Shown: positions 10,771 through 23,494, numbered from the stretch's first letter. The stretch is 64,000 nucleotides of DNA from Bostrychus sinensis (GCA_020698575.1 CM036241.1:37183855-37247854); one strand, 5' to 3'. Numbers and translations are program-made. Notes: a model not told the origin generated them from the letters alone.

Positions 10771-12544
10771 AAGGAGGAGACCGAGATTAATGTGGAGAGG
10801 TAACATAAGACAGTGGACAGGAATGAGCTATATCAGGGAAGTAAGAATGGCTGTGAACTGGAGACAACTGGCATCTGTGGCAGAATGATGAACAATGCAC
10901 CATGCATTAGCTTAAAATCAAAATTCAAGAGAAGATGGCAGTGTACAGACAGATATCTGAAGTAGGTATTATTTAGGCTACACATACCAGTTTGCTTTCT
11001 TTCTTTGTGCAGAAAGTAGCTTGCTGTTAGTGGTGAGCTAAAGGAAAGCAAACAGGTTAACAATCTAAAGTTTATGAGTTTAGCGGCTTGTCCCTCGGAA
11101 CATTTCCATAGTGCTCGGTGTCTTTACTGCAGTCTATTTTCACTTAAATTAGGCCTATTATATTACTGAGGTATGGATTTATGACAAGCTGCTTCTCTGT
11201 AAGTTATTTATTTATTTATTTATTTATTTTGTTGAGGAATGGAGGATTTTGTCAATAAAAGCGTCACTAGCACATTTGTCAAAAGCAATAAAACTTGGAA
11301 AGCAAAAATGTACAGAAAAAAAAAAATAGCAATATAAGTGGACTACAGCTACGTCTTTTAATAAAACCTACAATAAAAATCTAATTGTAAACCTAAAATC
11401 ATTAATCGAATTGTGAGTTGAATGCATCATTACATCCCTACCTTATATGCTCTGTGACTGATTCTTTGGCATTGTGACTGTCATCTCATCTCCAAACCTT
11501 GCACAGCCACTGAACTGACCACTTCCTGACATGCAATCACACATTAGCAGCTTATGCAAAGCTGAGACCCGAACCTTTAAATCATCAATCCAAAGCAACA
11601 GATGAAGAAGTTGTAGGGCAAAAACACGGGGCTGTCTCTGGGGTTAACAGAATGTATTTTCATTTTATAAAGTCACTTATGTTGTTTTCCTGTCTAAACA
11701 AGAAATCAAAGCTTGTTTTGTGAGAGTGCTACCAATGCAAATGCAAACAGCCATTAGCGTCAGTGAGGAGAGAGAAAGGTCAGAAGAGACAAATAACTTC
11801 TACAGCTTCTAGTTAATCACTTAACACACTGCTGCAGCTGTTTCCTGCGTCAAAGGCTTTTTATCGTCTGTCTACTTCCTGATTACCATTGTGTTTTTGT
11901 TCTTTTTTTTATTTAGAGTGAAAATATTATTTCATCATTTGATTGCATAGAATATTGAGTACTTTGTGTTTGCTGTGCTCACACTCATTTCTATAAATAT
12001 GTTTGAAGAAAGCAAAGGTTTAAACAAGCTGAATAGCTTCAGAGTTTTTCATAAACAGAGGAGTGGGAAAGGTCTACAATTAGTCTGTCAGCAGAGTTGG
12101 CAGTGTTTACTGCAACAAACGGTTGGAAATGCACCCTGTCTTTTGCCAAACTTAAGCAGAAACCTGTGAAAGTAGCAAGTAATATCATAGCAAAAGCCAT
12201 TCTTACTGACAGTATCATTACAATAGGGCAGTTAAACATGTAGCGAGCTAACATCTAGCATATTGTTCTCTTGTAGCTGACTTAATATAGCCCATACACA
12301 TGGATCATTAAATATCGAGAAGCCTGGTTGTTCATACACAATCTTTTCACACCCAGACATGATCCTTGGATGGCCCTAGTGCTATGTCCAGAGCAATCAG
12401 ATGTGTGCATGTGTGAGGAGATGGTCCGGAAGCCAGCTGCTGACCTGTAGGCCTATTCCGCAAGTCTCTCCATGTGAGTGGAGAGCGTTCTTCATAAATC
12501 CTTGTGTGCTCCACAACTCGTTTGTGCTTTTCTTTTCTCTGTAT
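10771..12544. other. Non-coding stretch, no element recognised
   Basis: Contains a short (TTTA)n at about 11205-11230 and an A run at 11318-11327. No coding or repeat signal is clear. Confidence 0.5.
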
Positions 12545-12690
12545 AGTTAAGTAGTGTGTTAGATTGATTGAACATAGTGATAATATCAGCTCTTAAACCA
12601 CAATCACTGCAAAGGGCTTGAATCATTTATCAGTTAGCTTTGTATTGCTAACAGTCATGCTAATTGAGCATCATACCCTGCTACGATCAC
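12545..12690 (-). mobile_element. Strongly decayed family A piece
   Basis: The text GATAATATCAGCTCTTAAAC, then CAGTTAGCTTTGTATTGCTAA and TGCTAATTGAGC follows the middle of minus-strand family A copies (compare 17715-17800). Similarity is limited and the ends are lost. Confidence 0.4.
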
Positions 12691-14789
12691 GTCCCCTGCG
12701 ACACATGGACATGCTCTTCTAATGTGTCTCAAATCCAACTGACATCCTACCGACCTCATCCTCATGAAGGTCAGGTCAGGCCAAGATCAAGAGGCACTCT
12801 TCCTGAGATGGTTTGAAGGTGTTGTTTGTAAAGGGCTTATTGTGCTACTGTGGTGGAAAGACTATTGTGCACGAGCACAATTGGAACCACTCCAACTGTA
12901 AGCTGTAACAGGCTTTAAGATGGGGAACATGCTTTGAAGAGGTAGAGCTATAATGTGTGCACCCTAAGAAAATGGATGTGTGTGAAGGTGGGGGGTGGGG
13001 GATGGGGGGTGTAGGGAGGTGGCTAAATGCAAATAAACAAAGATGTGTTGCAGCATGATGATTGATGAACACCACAGGCTGCAGTGTCTCACACACAGCT
13101 CATTCTATTTCCGCTGCTCTTGTTTCTGTATCAGCCGATGTGCATTTTTGCCTGTGCGTTGACAGAAACCACCACATCTGAGCTTGGTTAACAAGATGAA
13201 AATGTGTAGTCCTCGCAAACGCATTACTCAAGCTTCCAGAGCAGAGCGATGCAAATGCTTTCTTCATTTAGATCAAGTCAAGTCAAGCTGCCAAAAGTCC
13301 AAGAACACGTACTTAGCCTTTGAGGGCAAGCATCACCTGCAAGCTTCAAACAAACAACACACTGCAGCTGAAGGTATATGTTTAAATGAGTTTCTCTGCC
13401 CCTGACCTCTGACCCCAGGCTGGGCTGATGTGGTCAGCTCAGATAAACAGAAAGACAGTGCTGCATCACTGTGGACAGACGCCGCCAAAGGTCACTAGCA
13501 GAGTCAGACTGGTTCAGCTAATATTTATTGCAGTTATTTGAGTAAAAGTGAAAGTAATGTATGTGTGTGTGTGTAGTACACTTCTGGAAACTTTCACAAA
13601 ATATAAAATGGCTCTTGCAGAGTTACGTATGGTGTGCTATTGTGTGTCATTAATAGCATAACTGTGGACTTGGTGTGTGAGGTCAAAGGATGAGCAGATA
13701 ATTGTGGGTCTCCAAAAGGCTCTGTGGTGCAAGTGAGACATCCAATAGGGAGAGGGGGGTCAGTGGGGGCACAAAACTGTCCAATTAGAAGTGGCCTTTA
13801 AGGGTCAGTGGGACCCCGCTGTGCTGTGCAAGAGTGCGTCTGTGGGAGTCTGAATGTGTGGATATAAACTGCACAGTTATAATAGAACATACATCATTTA
13901 TCATTCTCACACACTTACACATGACAGCTCCCTACTGCTAAAGCTGACTCCAGAAAGTGAAAAGAGTTTCAATAAAAAACTCCACTTCAGCCATTTTTCA
14001 TTAAAGTGAAAATTAAAATTCTGCAATGGTTGGGCGCACCATTCATTCATTATTTAATTTTCTCCCACTTATACTTTCAGGGTCACTAGCCTGTGCGTCT
14101 CTGTGACGTGACCCGACTGGAGCATTAGCAAAGCATGAGGTGCATGAGTTCCCCTCACTCTGCCCGCTGTAGAGAAGAGGAGCTCCATTCATTAGGCTGT
14201 CTACCTGCCGAGCGTGATGCCAGACGTTCTCTGTGGGTTAGGATCTATTTGTGGAGCGGTGGAGGAGGTGGTCTCCACAGGCTAATTACTCCATTTAGTG
14301 TTAAGGTGAGCTGCAGTTCAGGTGGAGCTGAGCTGCAGTAATTATGTCGACAAAAACAAGGGCCGTGCTGCTGACTATGGTTAGAACCAGTTAAAAAACA
14401 ATAATAGCTCTAAAAGTTTCCCTGGTTGGCGCTCGGGAGAGCTGCCTTAGGGAGAATACAAAACAACAAACTGAAAATTGAAAGTGAAACGCTATACACC
14501 GGCTACAGCTGAAATATGACTTGCAAAAGCATATTACATTGACGTTTACAAGCACCTTGGATCAGAATGTGTTCTCAGTGGACATAGTGTAGAGTAGCTG
14601 TTTTCAGTTTTGACTTCCACAATAACTCCAACCTCAATAATATCCATTTATGATACTCCAAAATCTGCAAAGCAATATAACCAAAAGAAGTAGTTATACC
14701 AATAATTCTATACTAAAAGGAGAAATGAAGACACTATAATCAACCACTAATGACTTATGAATATGCAGTGCCATGTGCAGTCATAAAAT
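12691..14789. other. Non-coding stretch, no element recognised
   Basis: Includes a G-rich run at 12988-13015 and a short TG tract at 13561-13574. Sections around 13380-13500 and 14090-14340 are less A+T-rich. A 68-codon frame at 14135-14341 has no recognisable domain. Confidence 0.5.
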
Positions 14790-15249
14790 GTACAATGTGC
14801 AGCTGTTTCATCGGAGCGTGTATCTTCAGCAGAACTCTGATGGACCTTATGCACTACGCTCTCAGGACTTCCACACACTGACTCCAGTGTCAGGACAGAG
14901 AGTCGGAAAATGTCTTTTCAGTTTCGTGCTCCTACAGACTGGAACGGTTTACAGAAAAACTTAAAGCTCTAAAATTGTGTCCCTTAGGATCATTTTGAGT
15001 CTATCTTGAACCTGACCTGCAATCTTGACCTGGAAATGTAATCACTTACCTGCCACTGCTTCTTAATGTGTCTTTTGAGAAATTTTATCTGTCTGTCTTT
15101 AACTGCTATTTCTCTTTGTTTTATTGTATCTGGTATGAAATGTGGGTTGTGTTGTTGATGCCTTTTGGCCTGGACTCCCCTGAAAAAGAGATTTGTGACC
15201 CCCAGTGGGACTTTCCTGGTTAAAGAATGTTAAATAAAAATAAAAAATA
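14790..15249 (+). pseudogene. 3' end of a second LINE family
   Basis: A broken frame gives VRTESRKMSFQFRAPTDWNG followed by LQKNLKL, the extreme C-terminus of a non-LTR retrotransposon reverse transcriptase (pattern FxFxAPxxWNxLQxxLKL). Stop codons interrupt it before and after. The non-coding tail contains GAAAAAGAGATTTGTGACC and TTTCCTGGTTAAAG and ends in AATAAAAATAAA, a tail type common in fish LINEs. The copy is 5'-truncated, as expected of target-primed reverse transcription. Confidence 0.75.
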
Positions 15250-15879
15250 GCACAGGTGCAGCTTACTTACACTTACTGCAGCTCAAACAGATCCTAAAGA
15301 TGACTGTGGTCACTCTTATAGCTGGTGATCTCAGGAAATCACCAGTATTAACTGATTAAAACAATAGTCACACGAATGTTGAAGGACCAATTCATATAAA
15401 AGTGGCAGGGGGATGTAGGTGTCTGGTGTCATGTGACTTTTATACAGAATTCAAGACTTCAAGTCTTTAAATTGGAAAAAGTGTTAGTTGAGTGAGAATA
15501 AATTGTATTGGCAATCCATGTGTAACCTGAGAACTATTAATAACAGATGTTATTATTACAGATGTGGCTGTATTGTAAATGTCTGTGTTTGTGCTCCAAA
15601 CCATGCTTTGTGAGCATTAAATAAAGAATAAGAAATGTGATAAATAAAAAAAATATATATACAGATTAGATAACAAATATTGCACAATTCTGCCTTTTAA
15701 CTTGGCTCAGTTTAAAAGACAAATTACATTCAAAAAAGGTTAAAGTTCTCATGATTATTCTATACTGAGCTCTCGTACAATTTTAACCACATAAAGGAGC
15801 CAAAAAGTTATTCTAAACCAAACCAAAATGGGATATATTATGCTTTCATTTATCTTTTTAAACCAATTTTGCTCTAGAA
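15250..15879. other. Non-coding stretch, no element recognised
   Basis: A+T-rich sequence with no repeat or coding signal that I can support. Confidence 0.5.
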
Positions 15880-16215
15880 CATTGCACGTTTTACAACCTT
15901 TAAAAACATTTTTAAGTACTCCACTGGTGCCATAAAAAAACAGGTGAAGAGACCAGCAGAGGCCAGTAGAGTGCAGCTCTGTTACACTCTTTTAAACAGA
16001 AACAGAGAAAAAAGGGCTTGTACTTCCTTAAACTGTTTGTATGGTATGAGAAATCAGTGGAAACAGAGCTGTACACCACTTTTTGGATAAATGAATGAGA
16101 GCAGAGGGAGGGCTTGTTGATTGGTCAGTGCTTCCTGGAGTGTGAGGTTTGTGGAACCAAGTGTTCTGAACCCTCAGAAACTCAGTGCCAAAGACTACAG
16201 GATTACTCAAACAGC
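15880..16215 (+). mobile_element. Family B repeat (relative of family A)
   Basis: Three places share this text. Landmarks are GTTTTACAACCTTTAAAAAC, TTTTTAAGTACTCCACTGG, ATAAATGAATGAGAGCAG, GATTGGTCAGTGCTTCCTGG and CAGGATTACTCAAAC. An inverted copy lies at 37970-38373 and a fragment at 37735-37835. The last landmark and the position of TTTTACAACC suggest kinship with family A, but the middle differs. No coding capacity. Confidence 0.8.
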
Positions 16216-17483
16216 TGACAACAACAAAAGTAATAACCAAATAAAACAGCTCAGTATTTTGCTTTTGTCTGTTTTTTTACATATTTATATCGTTGGGGTA
16301 CAAGGCGATCCCACTTGGTAAGCTATTTTATAAATATAATAATAATGTAACACAATGCAGGGTAATGTACTATGTCAAACACATTAGAAAATTAACAGCC
16401 ACTAATCTGAAACAGTCTCCCCATTCCCTGAGCTTGGTATTTAGAAATAATTACCATTCATTTCATTGCTTTGTGATAAAAATACCCAGTCTGAATGTGA
16501 AAGCAGCGATACAAATGTATAGACACAGTGTCACAATGCACAACTGTGAAAGAAACCGGAGCCAAAGACAATAAAATCAAGTGTGGTGAAATAAATAAAC
16601 AGCAAGAGAATGTAACAAACAGCAGAGAAAGCAGAGAGCAAACACAATCACACTATAATCCCTCAGTGAAAATAAACTCGATCCATCACTGAACCAGGTA
16701 TTAACCGGCCCGGCTGGGGTTAATCAAATCTGCTAAATAAAACAGAGCGCTGCAATTCTTTCACACACACACACTTCACTTCTCCTCAGAGATGTACCAA
16801 CACACATTTGAACTGTAGCTGCTGAAACTGACAACCCCTGTTTTAATTATCTGAACAAGAACATTAACACTGTGTACCAATTAAACCCTAATGTAAAAAT
16901 GAACTTGTAATTCCTTGTAGTAGGGAAACCAAGGCCAAATCAGATATACTGAAGTGTAGTGTCAAAGTAACTGGCCATTCTTCAAGTGACAAAGCTGCAC
17001 AATGGTACGGCATTGGCTGAGATGAAAGGAAGAAAGTAAATAATGGATGCAAAAATACAATAAAGACAGAAGAATAGTCACTATGGGCTGTAGTTATGAC
17101 GATGTTTGTACAAATGGTCATTCTCATGGTCATGCTGTTCAGTGAAGGAAAAAGTTTTGCAACTAGTTTTATTCTTTATCTATTGGTTTGAGTTCCCAAG
17201 TGTCTGGAGGAGGAAGAAAACAGAACCTTGTACAGCACAAGAGCACTTTATGAAAACAAAAATGTTCATATATTATTATACATTCACCACTAAAGCATAT
17301 CAGATACTATAAGCATATATTTATTAAAGTATACATCCTGTTTACTCTGAAAGACATAAATATACTTTTTATTTTCTATGCATGGGGCCTTAATATTCAG
17401 AGTCCTTTTTATAATATCCACATGTTTTTTCATACAATGCTATGCACACTGTCAGAGCTGCTCTTAGCAAAGTTTCTGCTTAA
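16216..17483. other. Non-coding stretch, no element recognised
   Basis: A 93-codon frame at 16293-16574 and smaller ones are unremarkable. The stretch has no recognisable repeat. Confidence 0.5.
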
Positions 17484-18105
17484 AGGTCCCCTATTGAACA
17501 GACTGTTCTGAGCTTTTTACTATTTTATAATGTTTCCTCCTCAAAAACATACCCCGAGTAGTGTTTTATTTCATTCACAAATGTTTGACCAATCCTGTAT
17601 GCTGAGGCGCTGCCCTTCTCAAGAGCTGAAAACACTCTCACCAGTCTACGTAGACATGTGAAACCGGGAAGTGCTCCTACAAGTTTCTTCGCCCATACAC
17701 TCTCACCAGACTCATTCTGATCATTTCAGTACTTAAACCCTGCCACTACAAGGCAATAAGTTAATTTAGCTATCTGTTAGCTTCATCTTGCTAAAAGCTG
17801 TGTTAATTAGCCATTTCGGTCTCAGAGATTCTCCTCTCATGTCTGAACTTAAATCCTCCCAACTTTATTTACGTGCAAACTAAAAATGGTGAAGATAAAG
17901 AGGCAGTAGTGTCTGTAGAGGCCTCCCTGCAAAGAGCACTGAGCCACCAGTAAGTGGGCAGGGCCAGCATTTTCTGCAAAGTGAAAGTAACAACTTCCAA
18001 AAGAACACATTTTCCATACATATACATCAGGTTATAAAACGTGAAATAATAATGCAAAGGTGTCCAAAATCCTTTCAAAAAGTCTGGTCAAAGCACATAT
18101 GATGT
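17484..18105 (-). mobile_element. TTAA-type element family A, full-length inverted copy
   Basis: It begins AGGTCCCCTATT directly after TTAA (17480-17483) and carries the family landmarks in reverse order: CCTCAAAAACATACC, CCTGTATGCTGAGGC, CTTCTCAAGAGCTG, GTCTACGTAGACATGTGAAAC, CTGTTAGCTTCATCTTGCTA and TTATAAAACGTGAAATA. The far end, GTCTGGTCAAAGCACATATG, is a decayed form of the other terminal repeat. It is about 620 bp long and non-coding. Confidence 0.85.
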
Positions 18106-18200
18106 AAAAGTATTGAAATGGACTCATCACATAACACTATGCACTATCAAGAAATACTATGTCACCAAATAGGCCACCCCCTGCCACACAACCGCTAATA

Positions 18201-18514
18201 TGGTGGCATGGTGGCAAAGTAGTTAGCACTATCGACCTCACAGCAAGAAGGTCTCGAGTTCAATTCCCAGACTGGGCAGTGGGTTGTGGAGTTTATATGT
18301 TCTCTCTGTGTCTGGATGGGTACTCTAGTTTCCTCCATCAACCTTAAAACATGCACAATAGGCTATTCTACTGGGTACTCCTGACCAGGATCCTGCTCTG
18401 CACTATGGTTGCCCACTGCTTCTGACAGGTTGCCCCAGCGGCATTGAAGAATGGGTCAAAGGCAGAGGACAAATTTCCTTACAGGGACAATAAAGTCTAC
18501 CTTTTACCTTAATA
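18201..18514 (+). repeat. tRNA-derived SINE, longest copy
   Basis: The 5' head has both Pol III internal promoter boxes at tRNA spacing. The body includes CCCACTGCTTCTGACAGG, TTGCCCC and GGCAGAGGACAAATTTCC, and the tail GGGACAATAAAGTCTACC. The same body and tail recur at 23094-23283, and the tail alone at 56697-56745. SINEs of this type are copied by a partner LINE that recognises their 3' tail. The tail resembles the AATAAAGT tails of fish LINEs such as the one at 33060-33122. It codes for nothing. Confidence 0.85.
18212..18266 (+). promoter_or_regulatory. Pol III A and B boxes of the SINE
   Basis: TGGCAAAGTAG (18212-18222) fits TRGYNNARNNG at every position. GTTCAATTC (18258-18266) fits GWTCRANNC at every position. 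Spacing is that of a tRNA gene. The following sequence does not fold as a tRNA acceptor, so this is a SINE promoter and not a tRNA gene. Confidence 0.85.
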
Positions 18515-19746
18515 TACTGTATATACAGTGTGCAGCTTAGCCAATTGGACCCTATAACAGTAAAATAAAAGCCAGTTTGAGATTCTTTTCTTAGAGTTTA
18601 GGAAGATAGTAGTCAGCACTATGTTTCACTGTCAAAGTGTACAAAGTGGCAGAGGACCAGTGCTTCTTGGTTGCAGTTGTAAATATTTTATTGTGGAGCC
18701 CTGGTGTAATGTCCCTTGCTACTGTTATGATAAAGATGCAGTGATGTTGGTATCACAGCACGCCTGATTATATTCTATTCTCGTCTGTTTTATGGCACCC
18801 ACTCAAGGCTATTTCCAAACATCCTGGCCAATGTGACCACAGACTGTGCTAAGGCCACCCCCTTGATAAGGAACAGTCCCCTACAAAGCTCTGTAATCAA
18901 AGTTTAATTTGACTTTCATGTCATCTCCAGAGTAATCACGGTAGCCCATTTCTGTCTAGTCACCGATAGATATACATAAATGCATGACTATATTTTTGAT
19001 CTAAACCAAAGGCTTCTATTTACTGCTCCATATTATGCAAATAGGAAATGCAAATGGTCATTAAAACAGCAGAGTGCAGCCATGCTCACTGCTGTGCCAC
19101 ATTGTACCGATGGCGCTTTCATGTCTAATCAAAGACGAAAAAGCCAAGTTACTATCAGAGATATCAAAGGCCTCTTCTCAAACACAATATAATCTTATAT
19201 CTATTCCAATTATGGCACTCTTTTCTTCCATAATAAAAACAACTGGGAGCTTGCTTCAAAGAAAAGAGAATTGTACAGGCTGTTATGTGGAGTGTGACAC
19301 AAAGCTCTGTGTATATCCTGCGCACACACATGCATATAAATAACTCTCCGTACATAGGTCATAATACGAGCTTCTGAAACGCTTCCATTTCGGGATCAAA
19401 ACAAGTCTGATTGAAGAACTTAAAGCCACACAATATGACTGATATCTGCGTACATGACTGTCTGGGTTATAATGAGACAGCCTAATGCGGAGTGTGTACA
19501 CGTGTAATTAACACACAGGGTCATGTGGTAATGTTTCAAAAGAATGTTACTCAAGAGACACATGAGCCCTCCTGCTGATGGAACGGAACGACAAAAGTGT
19601 CCTTTTGAAAATGTTATTTTTTTTAATAACTTTGCAGTGTATTTTACTTTTTCTAAAAAAAATGTCTCAGGTGTGTATTTTATCACAAATTTTGAAATTA
19701 TAAACACAAATCTAATAAAATTGTTTTTACACTCTCTAACTAAATT
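18515..19746. other. Non-coding stretch, no element recognised
   Basis: Several overlapping short frames around 18980-19800 lack domains. The rightmost part may already belong to the inverted repeat that follows. Confidence 0.5.
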
Positions 19747-20455
19747 TGTTACGTTGCTCCTGTTAAGTGACCAAAGTGTCCTCGTCAGCAAAACATCATA
19801 AAAAATGTGTACATTCATATTTTTTTCTACTTTTTTGCATAAATCTTTTAATCAACTTGTGCCCTCATCATAAATACCAAATATTTAATTATTTTCATAA
19901 TTTTAATCCTTTTTATGCCAGTATATGTAATAGTATCTCAATTTTCTAGTCAAAAACACACCAACAATGAAATATTTTTAATATTCTCAATGTAGATTGG
20001 ATTTTTTTAGAGGGGGATTATTATTACAGCCTTGAGTTTATCAAAGATTACCAACAACATTGGTTTAGATGGATTTGGGGTGTTTCCGTAGTAACAAAAA
20101 GAACCATTTTTAATGGGTTTTAATGGGAGTTGTTTTTTACATTGTACATAGCACAGGAAAACATATCCCTAAAAATAAATGTTGTTGGTAGTCTTTGACA
20201 TAGTCAAGGCTGTAATAATCTTCCACAGAAAAATCCACTTCGCTTTGAGAATATGAAAAATATGCTATAACATACACTGGCATAGAAAGGGTTTAAATTC
20301 TGAAAATAACCTAAAAAAATGGCATTTATGATCAGGGCACAAGTTGATTAAAAGATTTATGCAAAAAAAGTATATATAAATTAGAATGAACACTTTTTAA
20401 TAATATTTTGCGACAGGGGACACATTTGTACTATTTTAAACAGTACACTGGACAA
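19747..20455. mobile_element. Large inverted-repeat (fold-back) element
   Basis: Arms at about 19747-20066 and 20169-20455 are inverted copies around a spacer of about 100 bp. Matched landmarks include TTTTTTGCATAAATCTTTTA with ATCAACTTGTGCCCT, TATGCCAGTATATG, ATTATTACAGCCTTGA, TCAAAGATTACCAACAACAT and a GTGTCC block near the tips. The left arm has about 37 bp extra (near 19945). No transposase frame and no clear target duplication are visible. A transcript would form a long imperfect hairpin. Arm length and decay suggest an old non-autonomous transposon. Confidence 0.85.
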
Positions 20456-21299
20456 TATACATGATTATCTATTAGCAGCTTCACACTCTATTTCCCAGGA
20501 AATTGCCCACAGTTTGTCTTTTAGGCCAGAAGTAAAAACAGTCTTACTTTTGCTGCGTACCCTACACTGTATCAACTCTAGAATGTAAAGCAAAGGGGGT
20601 AGGCATAGGAGCTGAATAGCTAACACATCCCATTTCCCCTGCAAATTGTTGTTGTTGGTCCACACCCAAGCTATTACTGCAGTCACAACTGCCCAGTGAA
20701 TCACATTAGGGCGGTCAACACAGCGGTCAGACTCACTGAACCAGCAGGATGTTAGACTTACACTTTATTGATTCATGACAAAATATTACGGGTCAAACAG
20801 TTTAAATGTATGATCATTCTCTACAAAAGTCTACAAAAGAAAATAAGTACACTGCAGCCTCGGGAATAATGAGGGGAATGATAAGGAGCAATAATATATA
20901 AATAAACTAGAATGATCTGTTCCATAAGGGCGAGTTATTGAACAAATGGGTCGAGAAATATATATATATATATATATTATGTTTGAAACACAGATTAGTA
21001 CAAGATCAATATCTGTCAAATAATGGAGCTGACTTACCCTCTGGTCTACCAAGAAGAAGTTCCACACATGTTATGTCACTGATTTGTTGCAATTTTGGGT
21101 TGGTTTCATTTTTTACTTACACCTTTGAAAAACATTCAAACGGTGAATGAATTAATGCAGTGGAATATGTACAAACAGTGAAAATTGGGTATAATGCTTT
21201 GCTTTGAAATAACACACAACAGCACTTTAGCCACCAACTTCTCTCACATAGAAAAAGTGTATATTTCAAAAGGGGTTCAGCCAGTTCCTCCAATCATCA
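20456..21299. other. Non-coding stretch, no element recognised
   Basis: Contains a short TA tract at about 20958-20977. No coding or repeat signal otherwise. Confidence 0.5.
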
Positions 21300-21710
21300 T
21301 CTATCAGCCAGCGTTATGGCCCGCCCCCTGTTCCATTGACTCCCATTGACCATCAGTGTCTTTGGAAGGACATTTTTGTCGTATTTATCCAATCTTGCCT
21401 CCTTGCAGAGAAGAAAACAGTTTGTGCTGTTCCATAGAGACCCATTAAAGCTCGGCTTCAAGAGGGATTCATACAACGTGCTTGCTGCCCTGAGGTGACA
21501 GGGAAATCACGTTGAAGATATTGCAATAAAATGTAAAATAGGTTGCGTTCACGTTCTAGAATTTGGTGATGTCAAACCCTCACATAAACCTATATAATTG
21601 ATTAGGTATTGATTAGGCACATGAAATACCCCTTCCCTTCTGTGTAAAGCGCTTTGGGTGACTTGTGTCATAGGTAAAAGTGCTATATAAAAACCATTCC
21701 CATTCTCATT
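21300..21710 (+). repeat. Repeat ending in an L2-type tail
   Basis: The 3' part reads GTAAAGCGCTTTGGGTGACT followed by AAAGTGCTATATAAAAA. The LINE at 47779-51612 ends similarly (GAAAAGCGCTTTTATAAATA). Tails of this kind mark L2-clade LINEs and SINEs that borrow their tail. The upstream phrase GGCCCGCCCCCTGTTCC followed by ATTGACTCCCATTGA recurs in fish genomes to my knowledge, but whether it is one unit with the tail is unclear. Confidence 0.45.
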
Positions 21711-22419
21711 TTTTAAAGGAAATATCCAAACAGAAAATCCATAAATGATGAACCTGCTTATTTTCTGTTAGCTACAGGATCTACAATCACCACCAACCAT
21801 ATCACTTTTTTTCTACAATTAAGAAATCATTTCACTTTATGTTATTTGACAAAGAAGACTTTAACTATGTACCAGTTTTTGTTTCATGGCTATAAGCCTA
21901 GTATTTGCAGATATATTATCCATAACCCCCACACCAAGGCATCTGCATTTTCAATCTTCAGCAGCAGATTCTACCACAAAATTCTGACCTGCCTCTATCT
22001 AATCCAACAATACTGTTATCTCTGTAGCGTATTTTCAGTCTGATGGCTGAAAAGTCAACCTCACAGCTTTTTTTTTTTCTTACCAAATGTAAAACAGAAC
22101 CATTTTGCCATTGCAAAAACTAAAACATTACTAAAGTTTGGAGTAATGTCTAGCTCTAAGTTCAGCTTAAAAATGTATGCCCAATTATCTACGCAAGCCA
22201 AGTCAATCTCTGTGGAGACCCCTGAAAGAAAGGGCGCAGCCAAAAAGGACCTTCTTTTATGTGATAGCTTCTTGTACAATTGTGTGCTTTTGGATGGCAC
22301 ACCTGAAGTTAGAAATGTCTTTTGGATTATGCATTGCAGGAATTGTTAATTTTGCAGAAAATTAGCATTAGAAACTATAAGCTTTATTGATTCCAACAAA
22401 GTCACTTTTATGTTAGCTT
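21711..22419. other. Non-coding stretch, no element recognised
   Basis: A T run stands at 22069-22079. Nothing else stands out. Confidence 0.5.
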
Positions 22420-22512
22420 GGTGGCATAGTGGCAAAGTTGTTAGCACTGTCACCCCAACAGCCAGAAGGTAACGGGATTGATTCCTGGGCTGGGCGAGGC
22501 TTCTAACTTCCT
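22420..22512 (+). repeat. SINE 5' fragment
   Basis: This repeats the head of the SINE at 18201: GTGGCATAGTGGCAAAG then GTTAGCACTGTCACC. The A box TGGCAAAGTTG (22430-22440) is intact and the B box GATTGATTC (22476-22484) has one mismatch. Similarity stops soon after the head. Confidence 0.75.
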
Positions 22513-23093
22513 TGTAACAAATGGTAAATCCTGTCTAAAACTATGTCAGTGCTACTTGTGAGAGAAGGACAGTTCTTCCCTGCATGTAAACCAGATGAGA
22601 AAGGTCCATTGACCTATGCGCATAGTCCAGCTGCTCTGCATGGAGATACACCTTTGTGGATCTGCCATGGTCTCAGCTCATGTGGAAAGCAGAGGCAGTC
22701 CAGGCAGTGTGAGAGGTCTCTCCCTTATTTGCTCAGTATTTATTAAATCCCACCAACTCCTACGGCCCATGTGTGCCAGCTCCCACTGACAGCCTGAGGA
22801 CTCTGGCTGGAGATGGCCATGTGTGTCCTCAAAAACACATGGAGCCACCAGCTGCTCTCCTCTCACAGCCTGGACATGCCGGAGACACAGGGGCCGCGGA
22901 ATCATGGGATACTGCCTGTGGAGTGGGAGGCAAATGTTTGGTTTCTCAGCATCAACACAAACTCTTACATGGAATTGGTTGGCATGAGAAGAAAAGCAGC
23001 TCCTGAACAAGAGGTTTGTTCTTTATAGCCCCCACATTTCCATTTTGAAGTCTTTTGAGTCTACAGCACTGTTAGCCTAATCATGTGCTTAAA
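22513..23093. other. Non-coding stretch, less A+T-rich
   Basis: Overlapping frames of 60-110 codons occur on both strands at 22543-23028. They reflect a locally more balanced composition. None shows a domain, a signal peptide or consistent splice sites. Confidence 0.45.
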
Positions 23094-23283
23094 AGGTGGC
23101 ATGGTGGCCAAGTGTTTCACAGCACCAGGATCCTGGCTCAAGATCTGGAGAAGGGTCTCCAGGCGCTGCACTGCAGTCGCCCACTGCTCCTGACAGGTTG
23201 CCCCATCCGTCAGTGTCGCTGGCATTAAAGGATCAAATGCAGAGAGCAAATTTCCCTATGGGGACAATAAAGTTTAACTTTCA
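23094..23283 (+). repeat. SINE copy with internal deletion
   Basis: It starts GTGGCATGGTGGCCAAGTG like the head at 18201, loses the B-box region, then joins the shared body CCACTGCTCCTGACAGG, TTGCCCCATCC and GCAGAGAGCAAATTTCC. The tail is GGGGACAATAAAGTTTAAC. Confidence 0.8.
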
Positions 23284-23494
23284 CCTAAAGGCGCACTTCC
23301 CAAGTTGCTGAGAATGTGGGAAAATAGTTCCACATTTTAAACAAAATATCTCCTCCTCTTCTGTTATATATTCATATATCATTATGTTAAGTGTCAGATT
23401 AATGATTAACAAGTGTAACAACATTAGTCCATACAAGTGAGAACAACCGTAGTTGGCAATCTGCGAGCTTGCTGAGATTTTTTTTTTAAATTAT

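Noticed and set aside
18201..18280. tRNA gene
   Set aside because: A and B boxes are present, but there is no acceptor stem pairing, and the same body continues into SINE sequence seen in other copies.
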